From NCBI GenBank assembly GCA_955652455.1, contig CATPBU010000291.1, forward strand, positions 1-9,421: DNA of 9,421 nucleotides, read 5' to 3'. This DNA comes from Candidatus Dormiibacterota bacterium (GTDB taxonomy: Bacteria; Chloroflexota; Dormibacteria; UBA8260). The position numbers and the translations under genes are program-made. Shown piece after piece: positions 6,265-9,421 of this stretch; within the stretch, counting starts at the first letter, position 1, and every line of letters starts with the position of its first letter. The notes beneath the pieces were generated by a model. It was not told the DNA's origin. It ran no database searches and worked only from the letters and a program-made list of their open reading frames with translations.

Positions 6265-9200
6265 CTGAGTCCTCCGGGAATGACGGCGCCCCGGCCTGGG
6301 TTTCCATTCAAGGGGCTGTTGTACGGCGAGCTGTAGTCGCCGAACGCGTCCGCCGGCAGCGAGATGCTGACGATGGCCGAGGGACGGAATCTGAAGTACG
6401 TACGAATCTGGAGCACGTCGATCTGGGTGACGAACGGCGCCGCGAAGTTGGGGTTCGTCCCGATGAAGTTGCCCTCAGCGTTGGGGTTGCCCGGCTCGCA
6501 TCCGTTGCAGCCCTCGACCTGGTTGGCCGGGGTATCGAGCAGCGACTGCGTGGGCGACAGATACCCGCTCTGATCGACTGTCCCGACGTCCCACACGTTG
6601 ACCGGCGTGGCGTCGTTGGGCAGGCCGATGCCTGCCACGCCGCCCGCAGCCCACGAGCCCGCCCGGTTGTCCCAGATGATGCTGTTGACGATCGTTGGGT
6701 TGCTATACAGCGGTGCGTTCGTCGGCAGCTTGTTCTGGAGCAGGTCACTGTTCCGCGCCGTCGAGATGCCCGCTGGAGCCGGGGCCCCGTCGGAGGTCGT
6801 TGCTGTTGCCGTGGTGATGTTGCGCGCGATGGTGTCCTGGGCGATGGTGATGTTCGGCGTGTCATCGATCGAGATGCCACCGCCCTCGTGCGACGAGTCA
6901 TTGTTGGTGATGAAGTTGTTGGTCACCTTCATCGGCGCGATTCCGCCGGCGAGGAAGCGGATGCCGCCACCGTCGTCATCGGCGATGTTCGACGAGATCA
7001 TGTTCGAGTCGATGACCACAGGCCCGGCGCCGGGTGAGAGGCCACCGCCGAACTGGGTACCACCGCCGGCAGGGAGTCCGACTGGCAACGGGAGCTCGCC
7101 GGCGATCATGATGCCGCCGCCCTCGTCGTTGGCGCCGTTGAGGTAGATCTTGTTGTGGTCGATGGTGCCAACCACGCTCAGGGCGGGATTGCTGTTGTTC
7201 TGGCCGCTCAGACCGAAGTGGCTGATGGCACCGCCGTACTCCAGCGAGTAGTTGCCGCAGAGGACGTTGCCGGAGATGCGGTAGCCGTCACTACCGGAGA
7301 AGAGGCCGATGGCGCCGGCGAGGTTGGTGCCGCCGTTGCCGATGATCCGGTTGTGAGCGATGACGACGCCGGTGTTGGTCTGTCCTGCGCCGTCGTCAGC
7401 CGCTCCCGAATTCACGTATGGCGTACCCACGCGAATGGCGCCACCGTAGGAGCCGCTGTTGCCCTGGATGAGGTTGTTGGTGATGTGGAAGTGGTCGGCG
7501 TAAGCGTTGAGGAAGAAGCCACCACCCTGCGTCTGCAATACCCCGGGAAGCTCGTCGGTGTTGCCGAACTCCTGGAGCGCGGTGCTGGCGCTGCCGAAGG
7601 CCTCGTTGATGTTGCCGGGGAAGTCCTTCTGATCCCCACCGGTGACGCTGAAGCCGTCCATGCCTGCGTCGTACTTGGCGGCCGTGAAGCTGCCCTTCTT
7701 GGCGACGACGTAGACGACCTGACCCTCGATGATGTTGGAGTTGCCGTCCCAGCCGGCTCCCTCACCGCCAACGCTGTTGATTGCCTCGGCGAGAGTCAGC
7801 CACGCCGCTGAGTACGGTTCATTGGTCTGGGCCAGCTCGGCCAGGTTGTCGCCGCCCTCCTCACCGTTGACGTCGGGGAGGGTGTTGGTCGACCAGAAGT
7901 AGGCGCCGTCGACGCGGGTGCCCTGCACGCTGGTGCCGTCAGATCGCACCCCACCTGGGCCGACGCCCTGGATTTTCACGGCGCTGTGGACAATCAGGTT
8001 CTCGTAGTAGGTGCCGAACGGCGTGAACGACGAGGGCGCTCCGTTCGGCGAGGAAGCCAGCGGGTCCGCCGGGTACACCACGATCAGCGCCCTGGACAGT
8101 GGCCCTTGCTTCAGCGTCGGGTAGGTACTGCCACCGGCCTGGATCGACCGGAGGAAGGCGGGAAAGTCGAAGCCGGCCGCGTATTCGAGCGCTGCCTGGA
8201 TGGAGCTGAACCGGTGAGCCGCCGGGACCAGCCCGAGTTTGGCGCTGGCATTGTTGGGCCCCTTGGTCGGCCCGACCGCGAGGACCGTCGGGCTGTAGCC
8301 GTTGCCGAGCACGTGGTACGTCAGTCCCTGGGTGGTCGTCAGGCCCGCTCCGTTGGTCACCAGGAGTTGATGCGCTGCGGGCGGGAAGTTGGCGGGCACC
8401 GTGGCCTTGATCTCTCGATCCGACCATGCCGTGGTCGACAGCGCGGTGCCGTCCAGGGTCACCGTGCCTGTCCCCTTCGACGCCCCGAAGCCCTGGCCGT
8501 CGATGGTCACAGTCACGTTGCCCTCGTTCGCGTTGCGATAGGGCCGATCCAGAGCGAGGATTTGCGGTGCGTTCACCGCTGGGTTGCATTGCGGCGGGTA
8601 TTGGAACGTGGCTCCCGCTGCCTCGAGGTTGGTGATCGCCTTGGTCGGCGCCACGTCGGCGGCAAGGAACTGCCCCGGCCAGCTCTGGAACTGGGCGGCG
8701 ATCGTGCGGTAGGTCGGCTGGTAATTGGTGTTGGGGTTCGGCCACTGTCCCGGGTCGTTGCCGACGAAGCGGTAAATGTTGGGGCAGACCCCTGCCGGGG
8801 TCAGGCAGTTGCTGCTCTGGGTCGAGGGCATGAGCACCTCGAACTGGCCGTTGTAGTCCGACGTCGGCGTGTACTGGAGATTGTTGGCCCAGTCGTAGAG
8901 GCCGACCGGCGCACCGGCGATCCCGGAGACCTCACCGAGGTTGGTGCTCTTGCGGTCGGTCGAGGCGCTGACGTCGTCGACGATGTAGCCGGAGTACTTA
9001 CCCGGGATCGGGACGTCAACGACGGTGTGCACGTGGAAGTTCGGGGCAATCGACTGCCCTGCCTGGACGCGGATCAACTTGCTGTCGCAGAGGTTGCGCT
9101 GCTGCCCCTCGAAGGGGCTGCCGCCGGCGGCCAGGAAATCGGGGTTGGTCACATGCACGGTGTGGGCAGGACCAGCGCACTGTGGATCCGGGCCGGGCGC

Positions 9201-9421
9201 AGAGGTGCCCCGATTCTCGGAGTAGTTGCCCGTCGGCATCTGCCGTGCGGGGTCTGCGTGTGGCGGCCAGGTCACCGCGCTGGTATCAGCGCCCTGCGGA
9301 ACCCACTGGTCGCCGTTGAAGACGTTGACGTCCTCCTCGGTGCTCACGGTGAACAGCGGGCGCGTGTACCCGCCATGCCCGTCGCCGAGCACGTTGTCCG
9401 TGGGGATGCTCGCGTGGACGA
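6261..9421 (-). CDS. Gene A: large extracellular protein with CnaB-like, IPT/TIG and parallel beta-helix domains (5' end missing)
   Basis: The reading frame is open to the right edge, so the N-terminus, and any signal peptide, is missing; 1052 complete codons lie in the window. A GTG at 9392 has no ribosome binding site and is treated as internal. Numbering from that GTG, about 125-215 looks like a CnaB/carboxypeptidase-regulatory-like beta-sandwich (APVGLYDW, TSDYNGQFEVLMPS). About 274-361 is an IPT/TIG domain. About 395-480 (SSIQAALEYAAG, ALIVVYP, YYENLIVHSAVKIQGVGPG) opens a pectate-lyase-like right-handed beta-helix. Six rungs follow at about 634-840, and a cap-like C-terminus ends in VIPGGLR with no membrane anchor or sorting motif. 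No catalytic residues are recognisable, so a role as surface scaffold, adhesin or glycan/mineral-binding protein is inference. The stop overlaps the start of gene B by 4 nt (GTGA), so the two are probably co-translated. Confidence is high for the gene and fold, low for the role. Confidence 0.93.
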   Translation of the reverse strand, partial: VHASIPTDNVLGDGHGGYTRPLFTVSTEEDVNVFNGDQWVPQGADTSAVTWPPHADPARQMPTGNYSENRGTSAPGPDPQCAGPAHTVHVTNPDFLAAGGSPFEGQQRNLCDSKLIRVQAGQSIAPNFHVHTVVDVPIPGKYSGYIVDDVSASTDRKSTNLGEVSGIAGAPVGLYDWANNLQYTPTSDYNGQFEVLMPSTQSSNCLTPAGVCPNIYRFVGNDPGQWPNPNTNYQPTYRTIAAQFQSWPGQFLAADVAPTKAITNLEAAGATFQYPPQCNPAVNAPQILALDRPYRNANEGNVTVTIDGQGFGASKGTGTVTLDGTALSTTAWSDREIKATVPANFPPAAHQLLVTNGAGLTTTQGLTYHVLGNGYSPTVLAVGPTKGPNNASAKLGLVPAAHRFSSIQAALEYAAGFDFPAFLRSIQAGGSTYPTLKQGPLSRALIVVYPADPLASSPNGAPSSFTPFGTYYENLIVHSAVKIQGVGPGGVRSDGTSVQGTRVDGAYFWSTNTLPDVNGEEGGDNLAELAQTNEPYSAAWLTLAEAINSVGGEGAGWDGNSNIIEGQVVYVVAKKGSFTAAKYDAGMDGFSVTGGDQKDFPGNINEAFGSASTALQEFGNTDELPGVLQTQGGGFFLNAYADHFHITNNLIQGNSGSYGGAIRVGTPYVNSGAADDGAGQTNTGVVIAHNRIIGNGGTNLAGAIGLFSGSDGYRISGNVLCGNYSLEYGGAISHFGLSGQNNSNPALSVVGTIDHNKIYLNGANDEGGGIMIAGELPLPVGLPAGGGTQFGGGLSPGAGPVVIDSNMISSNIADDDGGGIRFLAGGIAPMKVTNNFITNNDSSHEGGGISIDDTPNITIAQDTIARNITTATATTSDGAPAPAGISTARNSDLLQNKLPTNAPLYSNPTIVNSIIWDNRAGSWAAGGVAGIGLPNDATPVNVWDVGTVDQSGYLSPTQSLLDTPANQVEGCNGCEPGNPNAEGNFIGTNPNFAAPFVTQIDVLQIRTYFRFRPSAIVSISLPADAFGDYSSPYNSPLNGNPGRGAVIPGGLR
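6271..6275 (-). promoter_or_regulatory. Ribosome binding site of gene B
   Basis: The minus strand reads GGAGG here, six bases before the GTG at 6264. It lies inside the last codons of gene A and supports the GTG as the real start of gene B, which also places the Tat motif at the right distance from the N-terminus. Confidence 0.85.
6663..7493 (-). repeat. Six parallel beta-helix rungs in gene A
   Basis: Residues about 634-910. The pattern N-x-I/L-x-x-N-x5-GG/AG-[AG]-I starts at residues 640, 681, 709, 747, 797 and 826. From the first Asn to the first Gly of the motif is 11 residues in rungs 4 to 6, and about the same in rungs 1 to 3. Rung spacing is 28-50 residues because loops are inserted. 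The repetition is at protein level; no exact DNA repeat was seen. Confidence 0.85.
8310..8573 (-). other. IPT/TIG domain of gene A
   Basis: This covers residues about 274-361. It shows the classic order: P-Q-I start, V-T-V-T-I-D-G-Q-G-F-G strand and turn, V-T-L-D-G-T-A-L, a W-S-D-R-E-I-K-A-T-V-P strand and a final L-L-V-T-N-G-A-G-L. Such domains usually serve as spacers or binding modules in surface proteins. Confidence 0.8.
8748..9020 (-). other. CnaB/carboxypeptidase-regulatory-like domain of gene A
   Basis: This covers residues about 125-215 (numbered from the GTG at 9392). The strand pattern V-P-I-P-G...G-A-P-V-G-L-Y-D...T-S-D-Y-N-G-Q-F-E-V-L-M-P is typical of such sandwich domains. A Cys pair at 196 and 203 probably closes a loop. 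Assignment is by pattern only. Confidence 0.55.

Noticed and set aside
4762..6336. Long plus-strand open frame opposite gene B
   Set aside because: Antisense shadow of the multicopper oxidase gene; the product shows no domain features.
6663..7493. Tandem DNA repeat or CRISPR-like array in the beta-helix region
   Set aside because: The periodicity is at protein level, with variable spacing (84-150 bases) and no exact DNA repeat unit.
9390..9392. GTG as the start of gene A
   Set aside because: The frame stays open to the window edge (last codons read H-A-S-I-P-T-D-N before the GTG), there is no ribosome binding site before it and no signal peptide follows it, so the true start lies outside.

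Overview
The window is GC-rich DNA that is entirely coding on the minus strand. It carries five consecutive genes (called A to E here, in transcription order from right to left), four with readable junctions that overlap by 1 or 4 nt or are 2 nt apart. The GC-rich third codon positions, frequent GTG starts, strong GGAGG ribosome binding sites and a Tat-exported enzyme suggest a high-GC bacterium, most plausibly an actinobacterium. This is inference from composition; no taxonomic marker gene is present. There are no RNA genes, mobile elements, CRISPR arrays or non-coding stretches above a few bases. The promoter must lie beyond the right edge and the operon continues past the left edge.

Layout: gene A (6261-9421, 5' end missing) is a large secreted or surface protein with a CnaB-like domain, an IPT/TIG domain and a right-handed parallel beta-helix with six regular N-x-I-x-x-N...GG rungs. 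Gene B (4858-6264) is a Tat-exported multicopper oxidase subunit whose first cupredoxin domain has a complete type 1 copper site and two HxH motifs. Gene C (3335-4861) is a secreted cupredoxin protein related to B. Its first domain has lost the copper ligands, but its last domain carries the other two HxH motifs. Gene D (342-3332) has a third B/C-like cupredoxin module with no recognisable copper ligands, followed by four Ig-like repeats. Gene E (1-342, 3' end missing) starts a membrane-anchored protein of unknown function.

The main result is that one multicopper oxidase active site appears to be divided between two polypeptides. B supplies the type 1 site plus four trinuclear-cluster histidines, C supplies the other four, and D is a copper-less paralogue. 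B, C and D therefore look like three two-domain units of a six-cupredoxin enzyme made as separate proteins that may assemble outside the membrane with the scaffold-like A and the anchored E. The placement of the type 1 site in the first domain and the histidine pairs in the last recalls, from memory, the large MnxG/MofA-type putative manganese oxidases. Mn(II) oxidation is therefore a reasonable hypothesis for the substrate, but nothing in the sequence proves it.
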